Below, in pieces: positions 15,738 to 28,389 of a stretch of DNA of 32,641 nt. Each line of letters starts with the position of its first letter. Positions within the stretch are counted from its first letter, which is position 1. A program made the translations under genes and the position numbers. The notes beneath the pieces were generated by a model. That model was not told where the DNA came from, did no database searches, and worked only from the letters and a program-made list of their open reading frames with translations. This stretch comes from Aeromicrobium piscarium. GTDB lineage: Bacteria; Actinomycetota; Actinomycetes; Propionibacteriales; Nocardioidaceae. The stretch spans positions 303,962-336,602 of the forward strand of contig NZ_VLNT01000003.1 in NCBI RefSeq assembly GCF_007421815.1. The letters run 5' to 3'.

Positions 15738-16997
15738 TCAGATCTCTCCGAGGATGTAGTCCAGCGGGCTGTGGTTGTTATTGGCGCCGTACTCATAGAC
15801 GCCGATGGTGGCGGCCGTCGGGCTGCCGGTGTCACCGAGCTCGATCGGACCGGATGCGCCGTCGTAGTCGATGTCCTCGCCGTTCTCGAGCAGCTCCTTG
15901 CAGTCGGCGAAGGTCTCGCACTTGGTGCCGTCCTTGGTCACCTCGATGATGTGCTCCGCGACATCCGTGCCAGCATCGGAGTCGGCGGCGATGGCCGCGA
16001 GCGCCGAGACGATGACCGCGTCATAGGACTCCGCCGAGTAGGTGAAGTCGTTCAGATCGGGGTCGATCTCCAGCAAGCGGTTACGGAAATCGTCCGAGAG
16101 CTCCGGACCAGGCATGGTCGCCTTGACCCCCTCGAGCGTGCCCTCGGGGAACTCGCCCTCGTAGTTGGCGATATTGCCGTCCACGAAATAGATCTGGACA
16201 TCGGCCGGACCGACACCGGCGGAGACCATCTCGGGGATGATGCGCTTGGTCTCGTCGAAGGCGATCAGAGCGACCGCGTCCGCACCTGCATCGGCGATCT
16301 GCTGGATCTCGGTGCCGAAGGTGGTGGCGTTGGGGTCATAGGGCACGGCGGCGTCGACGGTGCCGCCACTCTGCTCGAAGACCTCCGTCACGACATTGGA
16401 GAGCGCGTCGCCGTAGTCGTCCTGTCGCGAGAGGATCGCCAGGTTGCTGTGTCCGTCGCTGGCCGCCAGGTTGGCCAGCACGTTGCCCTGCAGGACGTCC
16501 GACGGCGCCGTGCGGAAGTAGAGCCCGCCATCGTCGTATTCGTCGAACTCCGGCGAGGTATTGGCCGGCGAGAACTGCACCACACCGGCGCCCGTGATCT
16601 GGTCGATGACCGTCATCGAGACGCCGGACGCCGCGGCACCGATGATGACATCGGCATTCTTGCTGAGCAGGTTGTCGACCTCGCCGGGGGCGATATTGGG
16701 CTCGCCGTCACCGGAATCGGCGCGCTCGTGGACGACCTCTTCGCCGAGGACCCCACCGGCCTCGTTGATCTCCTGGACCGCGAGATCGACGCCGGCGAAC
16801 TCAGGGGGGCCGAGGAACGAGAGGCTGCCGGTCTGTGGAAGCAGCGATCCGATGGTGAGGACGCCGTCCGCCTCGACTGAGGAGCCGCCACCACCGTCCG
16901 CGTCGTCATCGTCCCCGCCGCCTCCACAGGCTGCCAGTACGAGGGCGCCTGCTGATGCCACTGCCGCGAAGCGGAGTGTCTTGCTCGTGCGCTTCAT
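15738..16997 (-). CDS. livK: LivK-type substrate-binding lipoprotein
   Basis: A 419-aa extracellular receptor anchored by a lipid. The signal peptide ends in the lipobox LVLAAC (Cys24), then an Asp/Gly-rich linker. The type I periplasmic-binding fold follows: LTIGSLLPQTGSLSFLGPPEFAGVDLAV, INEAGGVLG, ADVIIGAAASGVSM, SRQDDYGDA, and the late CKELLENGEDIDYDGASGPI seen in branched-chain amino acid and amide receptors. The ATG at 16997 has GGAGGA four bases upstream; a TTG one codon earlier is too close to that site. It is not in the livHMGF operon but faces it, so it must have its own control, perhaps to make more receptor than permease. A GlxR-like site and a 14-bp palindrome lie upstream. The ligand is inferred, not proven. 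Confidence 0.9.
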   Translation of the reverse strand: MKRTSKTLRFAAVASAGALVLAACGGGGDDDDADGGGGSSVEADGVLTIGSLLPQTGSLSFLGPPEFAGVDLAVQEINEAGGVLGEEVVHERADSGDGEPNIAPGEVDNLLSKNADVIIGAAASGVSMTVIDQITGAGVVQFSPANTSPEFDEYDDGGLYFRTAPSDVLQGNVLANLAASDGHSNLAILSRQDDYGDALSNVVTEVFEQSGGTVDAAVPYDPNATTFGTEIQQIADAGADAVALIAFDETKRIIPEMVSAGVGPADVQIYFVDGNIANYEGEFPEGTLEGVKATMPGPELSDDFRNRLLEIDPDLNDFTYSAESYDAVIVSALAAIAADSDAGTDVAEHIIEVTKDGTKCETFADCKELLENGEDIDYDGASGPIELGDTGSPTAATIGVYEYGANNNHSPLDYILGEI

Positions 16998-17018
16998 CAA
17001 TCCTCCGATAGATCGTCC

Positions 17019-17032
17019 GTCACCCGGGTGAC
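17019..17032. promoter_or_regulatory. Perfect 14-bp palindrome in the livK leader
   Basis: GTCACCCGGGTGAC lies 22-35 nt upstream of the livK start, between any promoter and the ribosome site. It could be an operator. Confidence 0.4.
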
Positions 17033-17085
17033 CCCGGGACGTGATTGCAGAGGACTCTAATCGCCAAATGTGACGTTCGGCGCAC

Positions 17086-17101
17086 TGTGAGGTATTTCAG
17101 G
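17086..17101. promoter_or_regulatory. GlxR/CRP-like site upstream of livK
   Basis: TGTGAGGTATTTCAGG fits TGTGANNTANNTCACA at 10 of 12 fixed positions, including the central TA. It lies about 89-104 nt upstream of livK and just after the pdtaR stop codon. Confidence 0.4.
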
Positions 17102-17129
17102 TGTTTCGTAGCCAAGTTGTAACTCGCGG

Positions 17130-17732
17130 TCAACCGCGCAGCGAAGGCCCGTTCTCGATGACGGCCTCGGCCACCTGGCGCATCGATCGCCGGACATCCA
17201 TGGCTGTCTTCTGAATCCAGCGAAACGCCTCGGGCTCGCTGATGGACAGCGCCTCCTGCAGCACCGCCTTGGCCCGTTCGACGGCTTTACGGGTCGCCAA
17301 CTGCTCGGTGAGATCATCGACCTCGCTCTCCAACAGGCGGATCTCGGCGAATCTGCTGCGGGCCATCTCGATCGCGGGGATGAGATCGGCTGCGGTGAAC
17401 GGCTTGACGAGGTATGCCATGGCACCGGCCTCACGGGCACGTTCGACGAGCTCACGCTGACTGAACGCGGTCAACATGACGACGGGCGCGAGCCGGGCGC
17501 GGGCGATCTGCGAGGCGGCGGCGATGCCGTCGAGTTTCGGCATCTTGACGTCCATGACGACCAGATCGGGGCGGTGCTCGGTGGTCAGCGCGACGGCCTG
17601 TCCGCCATCGGCGGCCTGGGCGACGACATCGTAGCCGGCTTCGCCGAGCATCTCGGCCAGATCCATGCGGATCAGCGCCTCATCCTCGGCGATGACGACG
17701 CGCGGGGTCGGGCGCGGGGGCGTAGAGGTCAC
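17130..17732 (-). CDS. pdtaR: ANTAR-domain response regulator PdtaR
   Basis: A 200-aa two-component regulator that acts on RNA rather than DNA. The receiver domain (about 10-125) has the acidic pair EDE, the phosphorylation Asp in DLVVMDVKMPKLDG, the Thr/Ser in VMLTAFSQ and Lys in YLVKPF. The C-terminal ANTAR helices (about 140-195: LATRKAVERAKAVLQEALSI, then AFRWIQKTAMDVRRSMRQVAEAV) are known in other family members to bind paired hairpins in mRNA leaders and stop termination. No histidine kinase is encoded in this window. The GTG start at 17732 has no ribosome site but a TAACCT 6 nt upstream, so the message is probably leaderless. A tRNA-Leu gene lies on the other strand 33 nt away. Confidence 0.93.
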   Translation of the reverse strand: MTSTPPRPTPRVVIAEDEALIRMDLAEMLGEAGYDVVAQAADGGQAVALTTEHRPDLVVMDVKMPKLDGIAAASQIARARLAPVVMLTAFSQRELVERAREAGAMAYLVKPFTAADLIPAIEMARSRFAEIRLLESEVDDLTEQLATRKAVERAKAVLQEALSISEPEAFRWIQKTAMDVRRSMRQVAEAVIENGPSLRG

Positions 17733-17738
17733 CCCGTA

Positions 17739-17744
17739 AGGTTA
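17739..17744 (-). promoter_or_regulatory. -10 box of pdtaR (leaderless start)
   Basis: TAACCT on the minus strand ends 6 nt before the GTG at 17732, with no purine-rich ribosome site between. Confidence 0.55.
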
Positions 17745-17764
17745 TCGGGCGCGCTGTCGCAGGA

Positions 17765-17847
17765 GCCGGGTTGGCGGAATGGTAGACGCGATGGTCTCAA
17801 AAACCATTGTCCGAAAGGGCGTGCGGGTTCGAGTCCCGCACCCGGCA
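17765..17847 (+). tRNA. tRNA-Leu (anticodon CAA)
   Basis: An 83-nt class II tRNA. The acceptor arms GCCGGGT (17765-17771) and ACCCGGC (17840-17846) pair, with A as discriminator. The anticodon loop CTCAAAA sits on an ATGGT/ACCAT stem and gives CAA, reading UUG. The long variable arm GTCCGAAAGGGC and the T arm GCGGG-TTCGAGT-CCCGC are all present. The 3' CCA is not encoded (CCG follows). Confidence 0.97.
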
Positions 17848-17861
17848 CCGCCGCGTAGTCG

Positions 17862-17878
17862 AACTCGCAGAGCGAGTT
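17862..17878 (+). terminator. Hairpin after tRNA-Leu
   Basis: AACTCGC and GCGAGTT pair over 7 bp with an AGA loop, 15 nt after the tRNA. There is no U-tract, so termination is only probable. Confidence 0.5.
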
Positions 17879-18069
17879 GACTATGCTACGCCCGCATCCA
17901 CGGCTGAGCCTCTTCCCAGGTCGAGTGCCACGCGAACAAGCATTCCCTCGACACCTGCGATCCACGGGCTCAGCCCGGTGCCGGCTTGCCGGCTGGCGAG
18001 ATCACGAACCCAGTCGAGCCACGCCCGACCCGTCTCAGTCCCCGAGACACCCCGCCCCAGCCTCACAAG

Positions 18070-18125
18070 TTTTGTCCGCTTGTGGCCCCTTTCCGAGCCT
18101 CGAAGGGGGCCACAAGCGGACAAAA
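18070..18125. repeat. Long perfect inverted repeat, possible pyk terminator or dispersed palindrome
   Basis: Twenty-base arms (18070-18089 and 18106-18125, TTTTGTCCGCTTGTGGCCCC and its complement) are perfectly paired around a 16-nt spacer, 32 nt past the pyk stop codon. The stem base is A/T pairs, and no U-tract follows in either direction. It fits a terminator by place, but the shape also fits a small mobile palindrome. Confidence 0.7.
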
Positions 18126-18156
18126 GTTAGACCCGGAGGGTCCTGGAGGGAGTGGG

Positions 18157-19614
18157 TCAGTGCGGGATTTCGTCGATCTCGTAGGCGGGGACGACGTGGT
18201 TGATGGCATCGCCCATGTTGTGCACGCGCAGGGCGTTGGTCGAGCCGGGGATTCCCGGAGGGGCGCCGGCCACGATCACAACCTGCGTTCCTTCCGCACA
18301 CTTGCCGATGTCGAGCAGGGCACGGTCGACCTGCAGCACCATCTGGTCGGTGTGCTTGACCTCGGGCACCAAGAAGGTCTCCACACCCCAGGTGAGCGCT
18401 AGCTGGTCACGCACCTTGGCGTGCGGGGTGAAGGCGATGACCGGGATGTGCGAGCGGTAGCGCGCCATGCGGCGCGCGGAGTCGCCGCTGGTGGTGAAGG
18501 CCACCACGTACTCGGCCTCGACCGACTCGGCTACCTGTGACGCGGCCCGGCAGATGATGCCGCGCTTGGTCTTGGGCTGCCAGGTGTACTCGGCCATCCG
18601 CGGCAGTCCGTGGTCTTCGGTCGACTCCACGATCCGTGCCATGATCTTGACCGTCTGCACCGGGAACTGACCGACGCTCGTCTCCCCCGACAGCATGACC
18701 GCATCGGCACCGTCGAGCACCGCGTTGGCCACATCGGAGGCCTCGGCGCGCGTGGGACGAGGAGCGGAGATCATCGACTCCAGCATCTGCGTCGCTACGA
18801 TGACCGGCTTGGCGTTGCGACGCGCCTTCTCGATGATGGTCTTCTGCACGAGCGGGACGTCCTCGAGCGGCAACTCCACGCCGAGATCGCCGCGCGCGAC
18901 CATGAAGCCGTCGAAGGCGTCCATGATCTCGTCGAGATTGGCCACGGCCTGCGGCTTCTCGATCTTGGCGATGATGGGGACGAAGATCCCCTCCTCGCGC
19001 ATGATGTCGCGGACGTCCTCGGCATCGGCGGCATTGCGCACGAAGGACAGCGCGATGAAGTCGACATTGGAACGCAGCGCGAAGCGCAGGTCCTCGACAT
19101 CCTTCTCGCTCAGCGCCGGCACGCTCACGTTGACGCCCGGCAGGTTGATGCCCTTGTTGTTACTGACCGGTCCGGGCACCTCGACCGTGGTGACGACATC
19201 GGTGTCGGTGACCTCGGTGGCCCGCAGACGCACCTTGCCGTCGTCGATGAGGATCTCGTCGCCCGCGCTGACGTCGCCGGGAAGACCCTTGAAGGTCGTC
19301 GACGCGCGCTCGCGGTCGCCGACGATGTCATCGGTCGTGATGGTGAAGGTGTCACCGACCTTGAGCTCATAGGGCCCGTCCTCGAAGCGGCCGAGGCGGA
19401 TCTTGGGCCCCTGCAGATCGGCGAGGACGGCGATGGCCTTGCCCGTGGCCTCAGCGGCACGACGCACGCGCTCCAGGCGCTTGAGCTGCTCGCTCTGATC
19501 GCCGTGGCTCATGTTCAGGCGGGCGACATCCATCCCCGCTATCGCGAGTTCGAGGATGCGCTCCGCGGTGTCAGTGGCGGGTCCGAGGGTGCAAACGATT
19601 TTGGCTCTACGCAC
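18157..19614 (-). CDS. pyk: Pyruvate kinase
   Basis: Converts phosphoenolpyruvate and ADP to pyruvate and ATP, the last glycolytic step. The 485-aa sequence shows RRAKIVCTLGPATDT at the start, RLNMSHGD, the B-domain with LADLQGPKIRLGRF, the signature IIAKIEKPQAVANLDEI (active Lys), GFMVARGDLGVELP (metal ligands), VIVATQMLESMI and the C-terminal allosteric domain. Length is normal. GTG at 19614 is the start: a TAGACT -10 box sits 7 nt upstream, and AGAGG overlaps too closely to serve as a normal ribosome site. Monocistronic, bounded by hairpins on both sides. Confidence 0.97.
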   Translation of the reverse strand: MRRAKIVCTLGPATDTAERILELAIAGMDVARLNMSHGDQSEQLKRLERVRRAAEATGKAIAVLADLQGPKIRLGRFEDGPYELKVGDTFTITTDDIVGDRERASTTFKGLPGDVSAGDEILIDDGKVRLRATEVTDTDVVTTVEVPGPVSNNKGINLPGVNVSVPALSEKDVEDLRFALRSNVDFIALSFVRNAADAEDVRDIMREEGIFVPIIAKIEKPQAVANLDEIMDAFDGFMVARGDLGVELPLEDVPLVQKTIIEKARRNAKPVIVATQMLESMISAPRPTRAEASDVANAVLDGADAVMLSGETSVGQFPVQTVKIMARIVESTEDHGLPRMAEYTWQPKTKRGIICRAASQVAESVEAEYVVAFTTSGDSARRMARYRSHIPVIAFTPHAKVRDQLALTWGVETFLVPEVKHTDQMVLQVDRALLDIGKCAEGTQVVIVAGAPPGIPGSTNALRVHNMGDAINHVVPAYEIDEIPH

Positions 19615-19621
19615 GCCTCTC

Positions 19622-19627
19622 AGTCTA
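19622..19627 (-). promoter_or_regulatory. -10 box of pyk (leaderless start)
   Basis: TAGACT on the minus strand, 7 nt before the GTG at 19614. Confidence 0.5.
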
Positions 19628-19691
19628 GTGGCGCGGCGAAGCTACTAGCGAGTTCACGACGGCCCGCATCGACGAGGCGACTGAATGCGGG

Positions 19692-19721
19692 CGGCCCCGG
19701 TCACAGAGGTGACCGGGGCCG
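19692..19721 (-). terminator. gltD terminator hairpin
   Basis: A perfect 13-bp stem (19692-19704 with 19709-19721) with a 4-nt loop begins 18 nt after the gltD stop on the minus strand. Confidence 0.8.
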
Positions 19722-19739
19722 TCGTGCAGGTGGTGCAGA

Positions 19740-21198
19740 TCAGACGGTAAGCGGACGATCGGTCGGCTTGATCGGCCGCGGCAAGGTCGACGTGCCGTCG
19801 GTCAGGTAGGCGTCGACACCGGCGGCCGCCGCACGGCCCTCGGCGATCGCCCACACGATGAGCGACTGACCGCGCCCACAGTCGCCGGCGACGAACACAC
19901 CGTCGACACTCGACATGAAGTCCCCATCGCGCACGACATTGCCGCGCTCGTCCAGGTCGACGCCGAGCTGAGCGACGAGCCCTTCGGGATCGGGCCCGGT
20001 GAAGCCCATCGCGAACAGCACGAGCTGCGCGGGAATCACCCGCTCGCTGCCCTCGATCTCCTCGAAGCGCCCGTCCTTCATCTCGACCTCGGTGATCCGC
20101 AGACCCGAGACCTCGCCGTTTTCGCCGACGAACTCCTTGGTCGAGACGGCGTAGACGCGATCGCCACCCTCCTCGTGCGCCGAGGCGACGCGGTAGATCA
20201 TCGGATACGTCGGCCAAGGCTGATGGTCGGGACGGTCCTCGCCCGGCTGCGGCATGATCTCCAGGCTCGTCACCGAACGGGCACCCTGGCGGATCGCGGT
20301 GCCGAGGCAGTCGGCACCGGTGTCGCCGCCGCCGATGATGACGACGTCCTTGCCGGTGGCGACGATCTGGTCCTCAACCTCTTCGCCCAGCGCCACCCGA
20401 TTGGCCTGCGGCAGGTAGTCCATCGCCTGATGGATGCCGCCGAACTCACGTCCCGGCGCCGGCAGGTCGCGACGGACGGTCGCGCCGATCGCCAGCACGA
20501 CCGCGTCGTAGCGCTCGCGCAGCTGCGTGCCGGTGATCTTCTCACCGATCCGCACGCCGGTGCGGAACACAGTGCCCTCGCGCTGCATCTGCAGGACGCG
20601 CCGGTCGACGTGCTCCTTCTCCATCTTGAACTCCGGGATGCCGTAGCGCAGCAGCCCGCCGGGCTGGTCGTCGCGCTCGTAGACGGCGACGGTGTGACCC
20701 GATCGGGTCAACTGCTGCGCGACCGCGAGCCCCGCCGGACCCGAGCCGACGACGGCCACGGTCTTGCCCGTCAGCCACTCCGGAGGCTCGGGCTTGACGT
20801 TGTTCTCGTCCCAGGCCTTGTCGATGATCGAGACCTCGACGTTCTTGATCGTGACCGGATCGCGGTTGATGCCGACGACACACGAGGTCTCGCACGGCGC
20901 GGGGCACAACCGCCCGGTGAACTCCGGGAAGTTGTTGGTCGCGTGCAGACGCTCGATCGCATCGGACCAGTCGTCGCGCCAGACCAGGTCGTTCCACTCC
21001 GGGATCAGATTGCCCAGCGGGCAGCCCTGGTGACAGAACGGGATGCCGCAGTCCATGCAGCGCCCGGCCTGCTCGGTGATGATCGGCAGGAGGGCCCGCC
21101 CGGCGCCGCCGGGGTAGACCTCTTTCCAGTCGTTCACGCGCTCCTCGACGGGGCGGCGTTCGGCCACCTGGCGCGGAGTGGTCATGAAGCCACGGGGA

Positions 21199-21206
<8 letters not shown>
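19740..21206 (-). CDS. gltD: Glutamate synthase small subunit
   Basis: The NADPH-oxidising flavoprotein half of glutamate synthase; it feeds electrons to GltB. The 488-aa protein has the N-terminal iron-sulfur cysteines ([17 protein letters not shown] at about 52-68, CPAPCETSC at about 101-109). The FAD-binding Rossmann motif [17 protein letters not shown] (about 150), a second dinucleotide motif [13 protein letters not shown] (about 291) and the terminal [21 protein letters not shown] follow. The GTG at 21206 lies 8 nt inside the end of gltB with GAGGTGG upstream, so translation is coupled. A GTG/ATG about seven codons in is an alternative. A terminator follows. Confidence 0.96.
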
Positions 21207-25734
<4,528 letters not shown>

Positions 25735-25827
25735 GCAGCCGTCCTCACGTCGTCTGGAACTACCTGGAAGGGCGCTGTGCTCGGTGCACTGGCACCGGGG
25801 ACGACGTTGGCCACGGACAGCTTGACG

Positions 25828-25855
25828 ATTCTACACTGCGTGGCTCCGGTGTCGA
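25828..25855 (-). promoter_or_regulatory. gltB promoter
   Basis: On the minus strand TCGACA (25850-25855) and TAGAAT (25828-25833) stand 16 nt apart, each differing from the consensus at one base. Transcription would begin near 25821, about 87 nt before gltB. Confidence 0.6.
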
Positions 25856-25868
25856 GTCGGCGCTATGA

Positions 25869-26024
25869 CGACGAGGTGAACTCTTCGGCGAGGTCGACGA
25901 CGCCGTCGGCGTCGACCTCGCCGTCATCGGGGGTGCCTATCCGCACTCAGCCAGAGCCCACCCTCGGGAGGAGGCCGCGGTTCTGGAGCAGCGGTACGTC
26001 ATCAACCTCACCGCGGGCTCATAA
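25869..26024 (+). pseudogene. Probable 3' remnant of an unidentified gene
   Basis: From just after a TGA at 25866, a 51-codon frame runs to TAA at 26022. Third codon positions are mostly G or C, as in the real genes here, and the text reads like a protein tail (GELFGEVDDAVGVDLAVIGG, EEAAVLEQRYVINLTAGS). There is no start codon or ribosome site, so it looks like the C-terminus of a gene that was cut off. Family not recognised. A 13-bp inverted repeat (25886-25898 with 25911-25923) lies inside it. Confidence 0.4.
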
Positions 26025-26117
26025 CGTTGACCCTCTACCGTCGGTCCGACCGAAAGGTTGACTATCTACCGCCGACCCGGACGAGAGGTTGACCAGGTAC
26101 CGCCGGCCGCGGGTGTG
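26025..26117. repeat. Three tandem imperfect 31-bp repeats
   Basis: Units at 26025-26055, 26056-26086 and 26087-26117 follow head to tail. All share (G/C)GTTGAC at the start and TACCG(T/C)CG at positions 13-20. Units 1 and 2 are similar throughout, while unit 3 decays after base 20. The array begins directly after the TAA of the remnant above and stops at the miaB stop codon. Multiple short repeats of this sort occur at ends of some transposons (for example IS21-like elements), but no transposase is near. Confidence 0.7.
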
Positions 26118-26118
26118 G

Positions 26119-27621
26119 TCAGGGGGCGACGGAGCAGGTGGGCGCAGGAGGCAGCGGGGCGGGCACCCCGATACTCGGCATGCCGAGCCCCACGGCACCG
26201 GGGCGCACCTCGGTCTTGCCCTGACGGGCCTCCCACGCATCACCGGCGCGGGTCCGTCGCACCTCGATCGGGGCGTCGTCGGCCACCAGATAGTGCGGCG
26301 CGGCCTGCGTGACGCGGGTGAGGACCATGTCGCCCGGACGGACGTCGCCCTCGCCCGATTGACCATCACCCGGCTGGAAGTGCACCAACCGGTTGTCGCG
26401 GGCCCGGCCGCTCAGCCGACGCGTCTCGGCGTCCTTGCGACCGCCGGCGTGCGCCTTGTCGGCGACCAGCAGTTCGATGACCTCACCCTCACGCTTACGG
26501 CTCTCCGCCCAGGCGACCTCGTCGACGAGCGCGGAGAGCCGCTCGTACCGCTCCTGCACGACCTCCTTGGGCAGTTGATCGGGCAGGTCGGCCGCCGGTG
26601 TGCCGGGACGCTGGGAGTACTGGAACGTGAACGCGCTGCTGAATCGCGCCTCTCGTACGACCTCCAGCGTCTGCTGGAAGTCCTCCTCGGTCTCACCGGG
26701 GAAGCCGACGATGATGTCCGTCGTGATCGCCGCATCGGGCATGGCCTCGCGCACGCGATCGAGGATGCCGAGGAACTTGCCGCGGCGGTACGAGCGGCGC
26801 ATCACCTTGAGCACCCGATCGGACCCGGACTGCAGCGGCATGTGCAGCTGCGGCATGACATTGGGCGTCTCGGCCATGGCGGCGATGACGTCATCGGTGA
26901 AGTCCTTGGGATGCGGGCTGGTGAATCGCACCCGCTCGAGGCCCTCGATCTCGCCGCAGGCCCGGAGCAGCTTGGAGAACGCCTGCCGGTCGCCGAACTC
27001 GACGCCGTAGCTGTTGACATTCTGGCCCAGCAGCGTCACCTCGACGACGCCGTCCGCGACGAGCGCCTCAATCTCGGCCAGGATGTCGCCGGGACGGCGA
27101 TCGCGCTCCTTGCCGCGCAGGCTGGGCACGATGCAGAACGTGCACGTGTTGTTGCAACCGACGCTGATGGACACCCAGGCGGCGAAGACCGAGTCGCGCT
27201 TGGTGGGCAGCGTGGACGGGAAGGTCTCGAGCGCGTCGAGGATCTCGACCTGCGATTCGGCCTCGATCCGCGCCCGCTCCAGCAGGACCGGCAGCGAGCC
27301 GATGTTGTGGGTACCGAACACCACGTCCACGTACGGTGCTCGACGCGTGATCGTGTCCTTGTCCTTCTGCGCGAGGCAGCCTCCCACGGCGATCTGCATG
27401 CCGGGGTTCTGTGCCTTGACGCTCGCGACGTGACCGAGATTGCCGTACAGCTTGTTGTCGGCGTTCTCGCGGACCGCACACGTGTTGAAGACGACGAGAT
27501 CGGGGGTCGCTCCCGTGTCAGCCGGGGCGTAGCCGGCGGTCTCGAGGAGCCCCGACAGTCGCTCGCTGTCGTGGACGTTCATCTGGCAGCCGTAAGTACG
27601 GACCTCATACGTCTTACTCAT
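26119..27621 (-). CDS. miaB: tRNA-2-methylthio-N6-dimethylallyladenosine synthase MiaB
   Basis: A radical-SAM methylthiotransferase that modifies A37 of tRNAs reading UNN codons. The 500-aa protein has the N-terminal UPF0004 domain ([34 protein letters not shown]) whose three cysteines hold the second cluster. The radical-SAM CxxxCxxC as [12 protein letters not shown] follows, then [23 protein letters not shown] and a C-terminal TRAM domain (about 375-455). The Pro-rich tail [15 protein letters not shown] is usual in actinobacterial MiaB. ATG at 27621 is preceded by TATCCT 9 nt upstream and no good ribosome site. The frame is open to 27690 without family support. In Corynebacterium miaB also neighbours gluABCD (from memory). 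Confidence 0.95.
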   Translation of the reverse strand: MSKTYEVRTYGCQMNVHDSERLSGLLETAGYAPADTGATPDLVVFNTCAVRENADNKLYGNLGHVASVKAQNPGMQIAVGGCLAQKDKDTITRRAPYVDVVFGTHNIGSLPVLLERARIEAESQVEILDALETFPSTLPTKRDSVFAAWVSISVGCNNTCTFCIVPSLRGKERDRRPGDILAEIEALVADGVVEVTLLGQNVNSYGVEFGDRQAFSKLLRACGEIEGLERVRFTSPHPKDFTDDVIAAMAETPNVMPQLHMPLQSGSDRVLKVMRRSYRRGKFLGILDRVREAMPDAAITTDIIVGFPGETEEDFQQTLEVVREARFSSAFTFQYSQRPGTPAADLPDQLPKEVVQERYERLSALVDEVAWAESRKREGEVIELLVADKAHAGGRKDAETRRLSGRARDNRLVHFQPGDGQSGEGDVRPGDMVLTRVTQAAPHYLVADDAPIEVRRTRAGDAWEARQGKTEVRPGAVGLGMPSIGVPAPLPPAPTCSVAP

Positions 27622-27630
27622 GACCCCGCC

Positions 27631-27636
27631 AGGATA
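27631..27636 (-). promoter_or_regulatory. Candidate -10 box of miaB
   Basis: TATCCT on the minus strand, 9 nt before the ATG, leaves room for at most a very short leader. Confidence 0.4.
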
Positions 27637-27712
27637 CGCGGCGCGGCGAGACCTGTGGCCGGCCGGGCGATGGGATGATCTTCTCCACATCTCGTGCCGT
27701 GAAGGAGCCCCG

Positions 27713-28273
27713 ATGACCCTTCCCCCGTATCAGCACTACGGAGTCCCCCAGCAGCGACCATCGCGTCCCTGGCTGTGGGCACTGGTGGGTGCGCTGGTCG
27801 GGGCAGCCGTGACCGCCGCGGCGGGAGTCGCGATCATCATCGGCATCGGCATCTGGATGCTCGACGGCGACTACATGGTCACCGATCCCGATGTCATCGA
27901 CGCGACGCGACACCCCTGCGAGGAGGTAGCGGATGCCGCACGGGACCTTCCTCGCTTCTCCGGCACCGCCGACGGTGCCGAGGCGCTCGACCGGGTCAGC
28001 ACCTCCCTGGTGGACGTCACCGACGCCATCGAGGCGAGCGGGACCTCCGAGGACGCCTCCCTCGCCTGGCGGCGCGATCTCAGCGAACTCGCCGACCGCG
28101 TGGCGGACTACGCCCTGACGGTCGCCGAGGGCGATCTCACCGCTCCGGACCTGGGAGCTTCCACCGGCCTGATCGAACGCATCGACTTCGGTGCTCCGAG
28201 CGGATGTGAGATTCCAGCAGCCCTCGCCGCCCTCGATCCCGACTACGCCGGCCACTGGTCCGAGTGGGGCTGA
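27713..28273 (+). CDS. Single-pass membrane protein of unknown function
   Basis: A 186-aa protein with a short proline/tyrosine-rich cytosolic start ([19 protein letters not shown]) and one long hydrophobic helix at about 21-48. The remaining 135 residues form an acidic, mostly helical outer domain with two cysteines, in HPCEEV and SGCEIP, that could form a disulfide. No family motif is recognised. ATG at 27713 has AAGGAG 6 nt upstream; an earlier open frame to 27620 runs into miaB's start and lacks a ribosome site. It stands between miaB (divergent) and gluA (117 nt downstream, same strand). Confidence 0.75.
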   Translation: MTLPPYQHYGVPQQRPSRPWLWALVGALVGAAVTAAAGVAIIIGIGIWMLDGDYMVTDPDVIDATRHPCEEVADAARDLPRFSGTADGAEALDRVSTSLVDVTDAIEASGTSEDASLAWRRDLSELADRVADYALTVAEGDLTAPDLGASTGLIERIDFGAPSGCEIPAALAALDPDYAGHWSEWG

Positions 28274-28279
28274 ACGTCC

Positions 28280-28322
28280 CGAAACGGATGCTCTGATCCG
28301 CCGAGGCCCCTATTACGTTTCG
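28280..28322. promoter_or_regulatory. Inverted repeat upstream of gluA
   Basis: CGAAACG (28280-28286) and CGTTTCG (28316-28322) flank 29 nt that contain TATTAC (28311-28316), a possible -10. The gluA promoter must lie in this 116-nt gap, but no clear -35 is seen. Confidence 0.3.
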
Positions 28323-28389
28323 ATGAACGACGGGCCTTGAGGGGCTCTGGACGTTGCGCCACACTTCCGGTTCCGATTGGCTATGGGGC

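Larger units (their letters stand above)
17848..18156. other. Gene-poor gap between tRNA-Leu and pyk
   Basis: It holds a small hairpin after the tRNA and a large inverted repeat next to pyk, described separately. On the minus strand, a frame from about 18066 to 17881 ends in TAG and reads like a protein tail (for example AWLDWVRDLASRQAG, VEGMLVRVALDLGRG). It has no start of its own, so it may be a decayed gene fragment. I do not recognise the family. Confidence 0.4.
25735..26118. other. Non-coding patch between gltB and miaB
   Basis: A 384-nt stretch with no intact gene. From the gltB side it holds the gltB leader and promoter, a truncated coding remnant on the plus strand and three tandem repeats reaching the miaB stop codon. 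Each is listed separately. The mixture suggests past insertion and deletion. Confidence 0.6.

Noticed and set aside
17765..18125. An integrated element at the tRNA-Leu gene
   Set aside because: No integrase and no repeat of the tRNA 3' end was found in the window.
28311..28338. A GlnR-type nitrogen operator before gluA
   Set aside because: TTAC and GAAC half-sites are present, but the spacing is 8 instead of 6 nt and the match is poor.
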